A stretch of DNA of 64,000 nucleotides, from contig JADJRC010000020.1 in assembly GCA_016712415.1 (NCBI GenBank), positions 1 through 64,000 of the forward strand, in the 5' to 3' direction. Both the position numbers and the translations under genes were made by a program. The stretch comes from Lewinellaceae bacterium (lineage in GTDB: Bacteria > Bacteroidota > Bacteroidia > Chitinophagales > Saprospiraceae). Below are positions 8,851 through 17,702 of this stretch, piece after piece. Numbering within the stretch: position 1 is the stretch's first letter; each line of letters begins with the position of its first letter. Under the pieces are notes generated by a model, which had not been told where the DNA came from, ran no database searches, and saw only the letters and a list, made by a program, of their open reading frames with translations.

Positions 8851-11025
8851 TGCGAGAGCGCATCCTCCGGTATGGCTGCCTTTTCCTTGCCGGCCGGCGC
8901 ATACCAAACCTTCAATCCGCTGCCGCCACCGCTGTTGAAATAGACCACCTTGATGCGGTGCCAGCCCTGCTGGAGGTTGGCGAATCCTGTTTTTTCCTCC
9001 ATGCCGTGGTCGCCGTCGTTGTTGACAACCATGTCATTATCAATGGAAAGCGTACTGCCGTCGTCGGACTCCGTCCAGAACTGATACCCGCCGCTGCGGG
9101 GTATGTTCAGGTAGCCGTTCCAGACCATACCGCAGGGACTGTTTTCGCAGCTCCGGTCGAGTTCGAAGGAAGACATGACGCCGCTTTTTTCGGAATAGCC
9201 GTTTTGCACACTTTCCAAAGTGTACCTGCCCGAAGTGCTCATCAGTTGGGTGCGCAATCCGGGCTGGCGCTGCTGCACAAAAGTTACAGCGGGCTTTTGC
9301 GCGTAAATTCTTACTTCTGCGGTGGCCTCATTGCTTTCCAACAGTCCTGATTTGGACGCAACGGCGCGTATCGTACAGGCTGTAGTCGGCGAAAAAGGCT
9401 GCACAAATGCCGTCGAAGTGGGTTTGGGCGTCGTGCCGTCTGTCGTATACCGGATACTTGTCCCGGCTGTGCGGGAAATGATCTTCACCGTCGGCTTCAT
9501 CGTCGCCGGGTCGTAGGACACCGCGATATGGGGTTTATCCACAAAAGCGCCGAAGTTGGCGATTTTTACCGCAAAAGCCTCGGCCGCTTTTATCCTGTTC
9601 GGATTGTACTCCGGCAAGAAAATCACCACGTTTCCCGCTACATTTTCCCAGCGCATTCTTTCCCTGGTAGCCAGGAAAGTCACTTCGGTGCCGGGGGGCA
9701 ATTGCAAACCTTTCAACACCAGTTTTTTGTCGTCGGGGTATTTCGGAAAAATGGTATAGAGGGATTTGGTTTTAGGGTTCCAGGTAAAAAATATCTCTTT
9801 AACGGCAAACCCCGGCTCCGGATCGACGGTTTGTTTCAGCAGCAGGTCGCCGCCTGTTTTCCAGCCATCCACGAGTTCGGGTTTGAAGTTGCGGTTGCCT
9901 TCGCTCCACTGGCAACTCGTCCGCCAGCGCCTGGTGTTGTAGATTGCTTCACCGTTGATTTTCAGCCATTTACCAATATCCAGCAGGCGCTCTTGCATGA
10001 TAGGCGGTATCTGCCCGTGTGCGTCGGGACCGATATCGAGCAAAAAATTGCCGCCGCGCGAGACCTTATCCACGAGGTGCAGCACGAGTGATTGTGCCAG
10101 TGTAATCCCATGCATTCTCGGTTCGGTTATAACCGTAGGAAAAACCCATGCCCCGGCTTTCTTCCCAGGCGTGGTTTTCAAAATCCAGATCGGGTTGATA
10201 TTCAGGCGTATAGATGCCGCCGTGTTTGAATCGAACCCCGCTGCCCCAGCGGTCGTTCACGACTACGCGGTCGCGCACCGGGCTCTGGTTATACAGCCAG
10301 GCCAGAAACTCCGGCGATTTCCATACATCCGGCGTGGCATCCCAGTCGCCGTCGGCCCACACCACCCAGGGCTGGTAGCGGTTGACGAGTTCGTACAGTT
10401 GCGGCATGGCGTGGTCTTTGGCATACCGTGCGCGGTCGAACTTCCACCGCGGGTTATACCATTCATAAAGGGAAAAATAAAGCCCTGGTTTGACGCTTGT
10501 TTTGCGCAGGGCAGTGAACAGGTCGCCCAACAGGTCGCGCCCCGGTCCGCGCACATCGGCGCTCCAGGGGAAGCCCCAGGTTTTGGCGGCCTGCTCGTTG
10601 GGCCACAGGCAAAAGCCGTCGTGGTGCTTGGAGGTCAGCACGACGTATTTGGCGCCGGCGCGTTCGAACAGATTTGCCCAGTCGTCGGGATTGTACAGTT
10701 CGGCGTGAAAATCCTCGGCGAGATCATAATAACTGCGGTTGCCGAAGTTGTTGCGGTGAAAATCGCGCACCTTGCCCTCATGGGCATTGTTTTCCAGTGA
10801 ATTCTGGTACCACTCGGCGTAGTTGCCCAGCGTGGTGTACGCGGGAACCGAATACACGCCCCAGTGAATAAAAATGCCGAATTTGGCGTCTGTCCACCAT
10901 TCCGGTGTGGGGCGTTTGTCGAGCGACGCCCAGTCCGGCGTGTATGGCGTTTGGCCGATAAGGTTTGAAACGGGTAAACTGAAAAGGAGGGTCAGGAGGG
11001 TGAAAAGGTGTCGCATAGTTCTCAA
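8847..11025 (-). CDS. alpha-L-fucosidase, GH29, with C-terminal PA14 domain (frameshifted)
   Basis: Secreted exo-glycosidase that removes terminal L-fucose from glycans. The N-terminal frame (11025 to about 10110) has a signal peptide (LFTLLTLLFSLPVSNLIGQ), WWTDAKFGIFIHWGVYSVPA, LTSKHHDGFCLW and WVVWADGDWD, where the Asp of WADG is the expected nucleophile. After a single-base shift between about 10100 and 10125 the second frame continues with SRGGNFLLDIGPDAHGQIPP. It then has a chitobiase-like beta domain and a PA14 carbohydrate-binding domain (GGYQFWTESDDGSTLSIDN) ending at 8847. The two frames join exactly at the expected place of the GH29 alignment, so one gene with one indel is the best reading. 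A second possible start is 11016. Confidence 0.88.
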
Positions 11026-11226
11026 AATGAATGAATTGGTTTGGCCAAATGTATACCTGAATTTTCAAAATTTGCAGTATGTGCAAAATTCAATTCTGTT
11101 ATTGCCCACGTTGCGCCTTTTCATTTCAACAGACAACGGTAGCCTGCCATATGCCACACCGCTCCATTCCACTCCTGTATTTTCAACAAAGTACCTCGCA
11201 CACTGACCCTTTCCATTATTTTTGCC

Positions 11227-11251
11227 GTCTACCGTCCACCGTCCACCGTCC
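11227..11251. repeat. short tandem repeat, ACCGTCC type
   Basis: Three tandem copies of a seven-base ACCGTCC-type unit end two bases before the start codon of the MOSC gene. The same unit recurs at 14587-14627, in the opposite orientation, and at 14735-14760. The position in the translation initiation region is notable because any ribosome binding would overlap the repeat. Confidence 0.8.
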
Positions 11252-11253
11252 TC

Positions 11254-12072
11254 ATGCACACACTTACCCATATTTTCATCTATCCCATAAAATCGCTCGG
11301 CGGCATCTCGCTTTCGGAAGCCAAAGTAGAGCGCCGGGGACTGCAATACGACCGTCGCTGGATGTTGGTCGACGAAACAGGACGCTTTGTCAGCCAGCGC
11401 GAGATTCCGAAAATGGCCCTGCTGGGCACGGCTGTTGAGCCGCCATTTTTGAAGATTTTTTGGAAGCATGATCCCGCGCAAAATATCCTGGTTCCACTCC
11501 GGCCGGACCGTCCACTTGAGAATTTGCGTGTTGAAATATGGAGCGACAAGTGCGCCTCCCGGATAATGGATATTGAAATAAACAACTGGTTTTCAGATCA
11601 TTTAGGCCAAAACCTGCGCCTTGTTTATATGCCTGATACCACCAGGCGTCGTGCAGACGGACGGTATGCGCCCAAAGGGCACTACGTCAGTTTTGCCGAT
11701 GGATATCCCGTTCTGTTGGTCGGCCAGGCCTCGCTCGACGAGCTCAACCGGAGACTTGCACAACCCTTGCCGATGAACCGATTTCGACCGAATTTTGTGT
11801 TTACCGGCGGGGAGCCTTTTGAAGAAGATACATGGCGCGACTTCACGGTTGGGGAGGTGCCATTCCGCGGTGTAAAGCCCTGTGCGCGCTGCATCATTCC
11901 GACGACCGATCAGGAAACGGCCGTTCGTGCGGCAGAGCCCATGAAAACGCTGGCGACGTTCCGAAAATTTGACAATAAGATTCACTTCGGCCAGAATGTT
12001 GTCTGGATGGGCGATGGCGAGCAGGTGGTAAGGGTGGGGGAGTCGATCCGCCAATCGGTTCAGGCCGTGTAA
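11254..12072 (+). CDS. MOSC domain protein (YcbX-like)
   Basis: A 272-residue cytoplasmic protein. It has the N-terminal beta-barrel domain (IYPIKSLGGISLSEAKVERRGLQYDRRWML-type text) followed by the MOSC core (MNRFRPNFVFTGGEPFEED, then VKPCARCIIPTTDQETA). The conserved cysteine of the CxRC motif is expected to bind the molybdenum cofactor or sulfide. Family members reduce N-hydroxylated compounds or transfer sulfur. The length matches YcbX-type proteins lacking the C-terminal ferredoxin domain, so an external electron donor is inferred. Confidence 0.92.
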   Translation: MHTLTHIFIYPIKSLGGISLSEAKVERRGLQYDRRWMLVDETGRFVSQREIPKMALLGTAVEPPFLKIFWKHDPAQNILVPLRPDRPLENLRVEIWSDKCASRIMDIEINNWFSDHLGQNLRLVYMPDTTRRRADGRYAPKGHYVSFADGYPVLLVGQASLDELNRRLAQPLPMNRFRPNFVFTGGEPFEEDTWRDFTVGEVPFRGVKPCARCIIPTTDQETAVRAAEPMKTLATFRKFDNKIHFGQNVVWMGDGEQVVRVGESIRQSVQAV

Positions 12073-12095
12073 GCCAACACTGTCCGACTTAATGC

Positions 12096-12314
12096 CTACC
12101 TGAAAACGGCGCCTGCCAGCAAACTGAAAAACGCAATACAAAGCGCTATCTGTCGGTATCCGAATATCCGCAACCACCGGTCGCGGTAGTCCTGCCAATC
12201 GGACGGATACAGCTCTGGCGTCCATACCTGTATGGCCTTGTTGATAGGAATATTGCCTTTCATCATCAGGGCGATATCGGTGACAAGTCCCAGCAGTGCC
12301 GTGAAGGAGGCCAT
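12096..12314 (-). pseudogene. truncated DUF1772-like membrane protein fragment
   Basis: The minus strand encodes 72 residues with GNIPINKAIQVWTPE, DWQDYRDRW and a C-terminal membrane helix (IALCIAFFSLLAGAVF). This resembles the C-terminal half of DUF1772/anthrone-oxygenase-like membrane proteins, which are normally about 150 residues. The frame stays open for a further 20 codons upstream but has no start and no N-terminal helices, because a divergent lipoprotein gene begins 73 bp away. It may be a gene remnant or a very short expressed protein. Confidence 0.5.
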
Positions 12315-12386
12315 GCGGAGCGCGGGATCATCTCCTGCATCCTGCCCGCTGGGATGAAACCCGGGGCAGGGTGTACCTTTGATGAT

Positions 12387-12914
12387 ATGAAAATATTCCT
12401 GATTACACTGACAGTTCTGATACTTGCCTCAATGGTGTCTTGTTCGAAAGCCGGACCGGACAGTTATTACTGGGGGGAATGTACTGCGCAACTCAATGGA
12501 GTTGCCTGGACCGGCCAGCCATATATCATAGAAAACAAGCCTTATTTACAGGGTATTGATCTCCTTGTCGACGTTTATAACGGGCAAGGGTTCCACCGGG
12601 AAAATGTTTTTATCTATAAGATTCCGGATGCGGTCGGTAGATATCAAATTGTTGACACAGACGTCAGGGATATCGATTCACTCACCGGCGCCCGGTATTT
12701 TACTCTGGGGGACGACGGCGACGTGCTGGTCGACTCCTACAGGCTTGTGAGTGATAAGGGAGAAAATTATGTGGAGATAGAAAGGAAGGAAGGGGACCAG
12801 ATTTGGGGTGCGTTTCAGATTGCCTTTGCCGTTGATGGGGTAAAAGGAAACCCCGCCGCACCGGATACCATCATTTTTACAGACGGGCACTTTCATACCC
12901 GTCGGGTTCAATAA
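12387..12914 (+). CDS. lipoprotein of unknown function
   Basis: A 175-residue protein. The start at 12387 gives a clean lipoprotein signal (MKIFLITLTVLILASMVSC); the earlier in-frame ATG at 12354 adds 11 unlikely residues. The mature part begins CTAQLNGVAWTGQPY after a short linker, followed by predicted beta strands, reminiscent of small Bacteroidota lipoproteins with a lipocalin-like sandwich. The C-terminus runs convergently to recN, with 12 bp between stops. Confidence 0.8.
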   Translation: MKIFLITLTVLILASMVSCSKAGPDSYYWGECTAQLNGVAWTGQPYIIENKPYLQGIDLLVDVYNGQGFHRENVFIYKIPDAVGRYQIVDTDVRDIDSLTGARYFTLGDDGDVLVDSYRLVSDKGENYVEIERKEGDQIWGAFQIAFAVDGVKGNPAAPDTIIFTDGHFHTRRVQ

Positions 12915-12926
12915 CCGCCCTGCACT

Positions 12927-14581
12927 TTATCCGCCTACCAATTCCCGCGCCGTTGCCACGGCTGCGTCGCTGGGCGGATTGCCGCTGAGCATGACGGCAA
13001 TGCTGCGCACACGCTCGTCGGCATTCAGCAGGCGAATGTTGGTTACTGTCCGGTTGTCTGCCACTTTTTGTACACAAAGTAGTGTGCATCTGCACGGGCG
13101 GCGATCTGCGGGGTGTGGGTAATGCTCACCACCTGGTGGCGCTCGCTGAGTTCTTTCAGGATCATCCCCATCTTTAGCGATACGTCGCCGCTGACTCCGG
13201 AGTCTATTTCATCGAAAATGAGCGTGGGCAGCGGAATGGCGTCGGCAACAAGGCTTTTGGTGCAGAGCGTCAGGCGGGAGAGCTCGCCTCCTGATGCCAC
13301 ACCTTTGATGGGCAGGTACTGCGAACCGACGTTGCTGGCAAAGAGAAACTGCACATCGTCCGTCCCGGTAGGAGTAAGCGTGTTTGTCGGCAAAATATCG
13401 ACCCGGATGCGGGCGTGGGGCATGGAAAGTTGCGCCAGCATATGGTGTACGCGTTCCTGAAAACCGGCAGGTACTGCCTTGCGGCGCTCGCTGAGGGTGC
13501 CGGCAACGGCCAGCAATTGCTTTTCCTGGGAGGCAATCGCCTGTTCCAGTCGTGCAATTTCGCTTCCAAGATCAGTAAAACCTGCTGTCTGAACAGCCAG
13601 GGCCTCCTGAATATCAAGCAGTTCGGCGACGGTTCCCACGCCGTGCTTTTTCTCCAGTTTATAGATGACGTTCAGGCGTTCCTGAACCTCTGCAATGCGA
13701 ACCGGGTCGTGTTCGGTGCTTTCGCTGATGCGTTCGGCATCCTTGGCGAGTTCCTGAAGATCGAGGATAAGGGTGTCGAGCCGCTCGCTCAGGCCGGAGA
13801 GTTGGGGCGATAGTTTTCGCGTTCCGCTTGTGCTGCGCCCGAGTTCCTGCAGTTGTCCGACGATGTTTTGTTCCGATTCGGCGAGATAGTTGTAAACGGC
13901 GCCGTAAATGCGTTTGATATCTTCGGCATTGGTGAGCCGGACGAATTCTGCCTCGAGTTGATCCTGTTCGCCGTCGGTCAGTCCGGCTTGTTCCAGTTCG
14001 TCGAGTTGAAAACGCAGGAACTCCATCTCCTTGGCGCCGTTTTCGCTTTGTTCCATAAGCGCCGCGAGCCGTTTTTTGTCGGCGGAATATTGCCGGTATC
14101 CATTTTGATAGTCCTTGAGGATCAAGGTATTATCAGCCAGGGCGTCGATCATCCGCAATTGGAAATTGACATTGTGGATGTCGAGCACATCGAACTGCTG
14201 ATGGATATCGACCAGGGCCTCCGTAAGGCGTTGCAACACCTGGTTGTTTACAGGAGTGTCGTTGATAAAAGCGCGGCTTTTCCCTGCGGGTGACAGTTCC
14301 CTGCGGATGACCACTTCGCTGTCGTAATCGAGTTCGTTGTCCGCGAAGAATTCGCGCAGGTCGTATTTATCCACCTCAAAAAATGCTTCCACCACACATT
14401 TTTCGGTGTCGTTGTAAAATACTTTCGAGTCTGCGCGCTCACCCATGACAAGTCCAAGCGCACCCAGCAGGATGGATTTTCCGGCCCCTGTCTCGCCCGT
14501 TATGATGGTCAGGTGTTCGGAAAAATCAATCTCGAGTTCATCAATCAACGCGTAATTGCGAATGTGGAGGCGTTTCAGCAT
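12927..14581 (-). CDS. recN: DNA repair protein RecN (frameshifted near the C-terminus)
   Basis: SMC-like ATPase that acts in double-strand break repair. From the start at 14581 it shows the Walker A motif GETGAGKS, the coiled-coil arms, the signature VASGGELSRL and Walker B LIFDEIDSGVSG, then THTPQIAARADAHY. The uninterrupted frame stops at 13043. One extra base in the five-T run at 13065-13069 restores YKKVADNRTVTNIRLLNADE and the usual C-terminal end ...ELVGG, with a stop at 12927-12929. The restored length (about 551 residues) is normal for RecN. A single-base deletion in a homopolymer, probably sequencing error, explains the break. Confidence 0.95.
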
Positions 14582-14586
14582 TTTTT

Positions 14587-14627
14587 GGACGGTGGACGGT
14601 GGACGGTGGACGGTAGACGGTGGGACG
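14587..14627. repeat. GGACGGT tandem repeat upstream of recN
   Basis: About five tandem GGACGGT-type units, with small variants, begin six bases upstream of the recN start codon, so they lie in its leader. The complementary version occurs again at 14735-14760 and at 11227-11251. The units are seven bases long, so the run would not keep a reading frame, which points to a non-coding repeat. Confidence 0.85.
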
Positions 14628-14679
14628 GAGCAAGTCGTTTCTTAGTCAATCCTTGTTGTCAACCGGTTTCGTTGGCCCG

Positions 14680-14709
14680 CAAAAATAATAATTGCGCGTT
14701 GAAATCAAC
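14680..14709 (-). promoter_or_regulatory. putative recN promoter
   Basis: Read on the minus strand, TATTTTTG (14687-14680) fits the Bacteroidota -7 consensus TAnnTTTG exactly. A GTTG lies 18 bases upstream, a near match to the -33 TTTG. This predicts a start near 14673 and a leader of about 90 bases containing the GGACGGT repeats. Confidence 0.45.
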
Positions 14710-14734
14710 GAAGTAAAATATTTTGTTTTAAAAT

Positions 14735-14760
14735 CCACCGTCCACCCACCGTCCACCCGC
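14735..14760. repeat. ACCGTCC-type repeat
   Basis: Two to three ACCGTCC-type units separated by CACC lie between the recN promoter region and the end of the next minus-strand gene. They are inverted relative to the array at 14587-14627, so the two could pair in a transcript reading through. Confidence 0.75.
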
Positions 14761-14793
14761 CGGACAACCTTGGGCGGGCAAGCCGTCCACTGT

Positions 14794-15336
14794 TTATTGC
14801 TTTATCGTTCTTCCACCGGCGGTTCGGCCTTCCGTTTTGTTGTAACTGATCTTTTTCAGGTTGACCAACAGGCGCGGTATTTCCGCAGCATCGGTGTAGA
14901 ATTTTTTGCCGGCGTAGGTGATCTTGCCCCTGCGGCGATTCCATTCGCTGGCCAGCAGCATATACTGTCCGCTGTATCGCGGGTTGGGACCAAAGGTCAG
15001 GTAATGCGTGTCGTCCTTGGTCTCAAAACTTATGGCAAAATGCTCCTCTTTTGGGCGAAACAGGAAAACGCCGGGTGTTCCCGATTTAAAGTATATCTGT
15101 TCAGTCTTTCGGCCGTCGACGATCTTGATCTCGCCGGAAGTGATGGTGGAGCTGCCTTCCTCGTCCAGAAAGCGATAGATGGTAAGATCGTCGGACAGGT
15201 AAAACTGAATGCGTTTCAGGTCGTTGTCCGACCACTTTTGGTCTTCGTACAATTTTTGGTTAAAGGTCGAGAGTTGCGGACTGCAGGAACTCAGTAGTCC
15301 CAGGGCCAGCAGTGACAAAAGGTAAGTAAGTCGCAT
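14794..15336 (-). CDS. lipoprotein of unknown function
   Basis: A 180-residue lipoprotein. The start at 15336 gives the signal MRLTYLLSLLALGLLSSC with an acylatable cysteine; the 11 upstream residues in frame are ignored. The mature region STFNQKLYEDQKWSDNDLKR is followed by a beta-rich domain (IQFYLSDDLTIYRF, GEIKIVDGRKTEQIYF) with a basic C-terminus. I recall similar small lipoproteins in Bacteroidota but cannot name a family or function. Confidence 0.8.
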   Translation of the reverse strand: MRLTYLLSLLALGLLSSCSPQLSTFNQKLYEDQKWSDNDLKRIQFYLSDDLTIYRFLDEEGSSTITSGEIKIVDGRKTEQIYFKSGTPGVFLFRPKEEHFAISFETKDDTHYLTFGPNPRYSGQYMLLASEWNRRRGKITYAGKKFYTDAAEIPRLLVNLKKISYNKTEGRTAGGRTIKQ

Positions 15337-15452
15337 GGTAAGTTTATTTTTTGATGCAAATACGCACAACTACCCTGTGACACCTGCAAGGAATCTGTGG
15401 TTTAACGAATCTTTATTACATAGTGCTAAAAAATTGTAAATGCCCGGCGCAT

Positions 15453-15474
15453 CAACGGACTTGGAAGTCCGTTG
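15453..15474. repeat. perfect 22-bp palindrome
   Basis: Ten-base arms CAACGGACTT and AAGTCCGTTG flank a GG centre. It lies about 50 bp downstream of the xerC stop, so it may act as a weak terminator for xerC, but no run of T follows. A related core, CGGACT...AGTCCG, occurs inside the outer-membrane protein gene near 61000. Confidence 0.75.
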
Positions 15475-15521
15475 TACATATGCACGGCCAACGCCCGGGG
15501 GTATGTTCCGGGCAGTCGGCG

Positions 15522-16412
15522 CTACTTCCCTTTCGGGTGCGCCTGTTCGTACACCTCGATCAGGCGCTCAATGCTGTTGTGCATGTACACCTGCGTAGCG
15601 GCAAGGCTGGAGTGGCCAAGCAATTCCTTGATGGCATTCAGGTCGGCGCCGTGGTTGGAAAGGTGGGTGGCAAAGGAGTGGCGCAGCACGTGCGGACTGC
15701 GTTGTTCGGCCGTGGTGACGGCGGAAAGGTGTTTGCGTACGATGTAATATATGTTCTCCGGACTGAGTCGTTCGCCTTTTTTGTTCAGGAACAGCCAGGG
15801 CTGGTCGGTGCCCGGAAATGTACGGCTGCGGAGATCAAGAAATGCGTCGAGCAGTTCGCCCAGGTATCGGGCAAATGGCACGGGGCGTTCTTTATTGCCC
15901 TTTCCCGAAATGCGCAGTACCGAGCGGCCGGTATCCAGGTCGGTTGTTTTCAGGTTGGAGGCTTCACTCCGGCGGATGCCGGTGGCATACAACAACTCCA
16001 GCAACAGGCGGTGCAGATGACCGTAATAGTCGTCCGGAAAGTCAATATGGGTAAACAGGGCCGCTATCTGGCTTTCCTGAATGAAAACGGGCAGGCGTTT
16101 TCCGGTTTTGGGGGCGATGACCTTCTGCATGGGGTCTTTGTCGATCAGGCCGCGCTTTTTCAGAAAACGAAAATAACTTTTGAGACAGGAAAGCCGCCGG
16201 GTAATACTTCGGGCACTTTGGCCACCCTGCATCTGCGCAACCACCCAGGTACGGACGTGCAAATGCCTTACTTCGGAAACCGAGGTAAGGCATTGGTGCT
16301 CTGTGCAGTGCGCAATAAAATTAGAAAGATCGCCCCGATAAGCCGTCAGCGTGTGTGGCGAAAAACGGCGCTCAAGCGATAAATATCCAAAAAACGACTC
16401 TTCGTGGAACAT
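15522..16412 (-). CDS. xerC: tyrosine recombinase XerC/XerD
   Basis: A 296-residue site-specific recombinase of the kind that resolves chromosome dimers at dif together with FtsK. The N-terminal SAM-like DNA-binding domain spans about 1-95. The catalytic domain carries Arg147 (TGIRRSE), Lys171 (GKGNKERPVPF), His241 and Arg244 (SPHVLRHSFATH), His267 (LLGHSSL) and the nucleophile Tyr276 (TQVYMH). All key residues are present. It sits downstream of rpsU on the same strand, an order I recall from other Bacteroidota. XerC versus XerD cannot be decided without alignment. Confidence 0.92.
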   Translation of the reverse strand: MFHEESFFGYLSLERRFSPHTLTAYRGDLSNFIAHCTEHQCLTSVSEVRHLHVRTWVVAQMQGGQSARSITRRLSCLKSYFRFLKKRGLIDKDPMQKVIAPKTGKRLPVFIQESQIAALFTHIDFPDDYYGHLHRLLLELLYATGIRRSEASNLKTTDLDTGRSVLRISGKGNKERPVPFARYLGELLDAFLDLRSRTFPGTDQPWLFLNKKGERLSPENIYYIVRKHLSAVTTAEQRSPHVLRHSFATHLSNHGADLNAIKELLGHSSLAATQVYMHNSIERLIEVYEQAHPKGK

Positions 16413-16467
16413 GCAGGTTGATGGTTTGAAGCGGTCAAATGTGCTGAACAGGCTGTGCCTGGTACCA

Positions 16468-16475
16468 CAAATTTA
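16468..16475 (-). promoter_or_regulatory. putative -7 box for xerC
   Basis: On the minus strand TAAATTTG matches the TAnnTTTG consensus perfectly, 55 bp before the xerC start. The best -33 candidate (GTTG) is only 16 bases further upstream, slightly too close. Confidence 0.35.
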
Positions 16476-16501
16476 ACGGCTTAAACGGATACAACCCCTG
16501 T

Positions 16502-16696
16502 TCAGTCGTTCTTGTTGCCGTACATTTCTTCTTTGTAAACGGCTTTCAGGACTTCCGTGCGGCGTTGCACCGAGGGCTTGCTGAATGCCTTGCGGCGGCG
16601 CAGTTCTTTCAGAATGCCCGCTCTTTCGAATTTGCGTTTGTACTTCTTGAGTACCTTGTCAATGGCTTCGCCGTCTTTGACCTCAACGATGAGCAT
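16502..16696 (-). CDS. rpsU: 30S ribosomal protein S21
   Basis: A 64-residue protein, the normal length for bS21 in Bacteroidota. It begins MLIVEVKDGEAIDKVLKKYK and has the basic helix KFERAGILKELRRRKAFSKP and the ending QRRTEVLKAVYKEE. It binds the small ribosomal subunit near the anti-Shine-Dalgarno end of 16S rRNA. A strong promoter lies just upstream and xerC follows downstream after 89 bp. Confidence 0.97.
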   Translation of the reverse strand: MLIVEVKDGEAIDKVLKKYKRKFERAGILKELRRRKAFSKPSVQRRTEVLKAVYKEEMYGNKND

Positions 16697-16746
16697 GTAT
16701 TTTTGCTAAGTTTTAGTGAAAAAATGGTTCCCGAATTTTCGGGCTG

Positions 16747-16779
16747 CAAAGATACTTTGATTTGCAGCATTTTTACAAA
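16747..16779 (-). promoter_or_regulatory. promoter of rpsU
   Basis: On the minus strand TTTG (16779-16776) and TATCTTTG (16754-16747) are separated by 21 bases. This is an exact match to the Bacteroidota housekeeping promoter TTTG-N19-21-TAnnTTTG. The predicted start is near 16740, 44 bases before the rpsU start codon. Confidence 0.7.
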
Positions 16780-16792
16780 CAGCGGCGAAACT

Positions 16793-17695
16793 TTAAAAGA
16801 AAATTTCCTGGGCGACCCTAAAAGTGTTGGCGTGGGCCTCGATGATATCGGCGATCCGGCGCGAGTAGCCCCCGCCCATGCTGACGGCGACCGGTATGCC
16901 GTTTTGCCTGCAATACGACAACACAATGCGGTCGCGCTCCCGGCAGCCCTCCCTGCTGATATCCAGCCGGCCCAGTTGATCGGAAGCCAGGATGTCGACG
17001 CCGCTGAGGTAAAAAACAAAGTCGGGTTCAAAGGCTTCGGCGATACGGGGAAGGATTTCGCGCAGGGTTGCCAGGTATGGTCCGTCCGTCGTTCCGTCGG
17101 GCAGACCGATGTCAAGACTGGACTGTTCCTTTCGTAGGGGATAGTTGCGCTCACCGTGCATGGAAAAGGTGAAAACACGCGGTTCATCGCGGAAAATAGA
17201 CGCGGTGCCGTTGCCCTGGTGGACGTCGAGATCGACAATGAGTATTTTTTTCGCCAGGCCATGGTGCAGCAAATAATTGGCGGCAACGGCCTGGTCGTTG
17301 AAGCAGCAATATCCCTCGCCGCGGTCTGCAAAGGCGTGATGGGTGCCGCCGGCCACGTTCATGGCGCATCCTTCTTTTTGGGCAAACAGGGCACACTGGA
17401 TGGTGCCGTTGGCGATATGGCGGCCGCGATGCACGAATTTTTCATTGATCGGGAATCCGATAGCGCGTACTTCCTTGTCGCTCAGGCGCACCCCGGTCAG
17501 TTTGTCCCAATAGGTTTTGGTATGGGTGAGCAACGCCACCGGCTCGGGCAGGGGATCGGGATGAAAAAAATTGTCCTGTGTGACGGTTCCCTCGTAAAGC
17601 AATTGCTCGGGGATGAGTTCGTATTTGATCATCGGAAAGCGATGACCGGCGGGTAAATCGTACTTGTAAACAGGCGAAAAGGCAATTTTCAGCAT
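16793..17695 (-). CDS. histone deacetylase family (class II-like) hydrolase
   Basis: A 300-residue zinc hydrolase of the arginase/deacetylase fold. Start 17695 (MLKIAFSPVYKYDLP) is preferred to an upstream ATG at 17767 that lies within the next gene. Visible active-site text: AGGTHHAFADRGEGYCCFND (tandem histidines), KILIVDLDVHQGNGTA (the DVHQGNGT zinc site) and SGVDILASDQLGRLDIS (second zinc Asp). A catalytic Tyr or equivalent is expected in GGGYSRR. Bacterial members deacetylate acetyl-polyamines, acetoin-related compounds or protein lysines; the substrate is not evident here. It is 7 bp from the end of the PorE-like gene, so it could be co-transcribed. Confidence 0.9.
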   Translation of the reverse strand: MLKIAFSPVYKYDLPAGHRFPMIKYELIPEQLLYEGTVTQDNFFHPDPLPEPVALLTHTKTYWDKLTGVRLSDKEVRAIGFPINEKFVHRGRHIANGTIQCALFAQKEGCAMNVAGGTHHAFADRGEGYCCFNDQAVAANYLLHHGLAKKILIVDLDVHQGNGTASIFRDEPRVFTFSMHGERNYPLRKEQSSLDIGLPDGTTDGPYLATLREILPRIAEAFEPDFVFYLSGVDILASDQLGRLDISREGCRERDRIVLSYCRQNGIPVAVSMGGGYSRRIADIIEAHANTFRVAQEIFF

Positions 17696-17702
17696 AAAGG
17701 CG

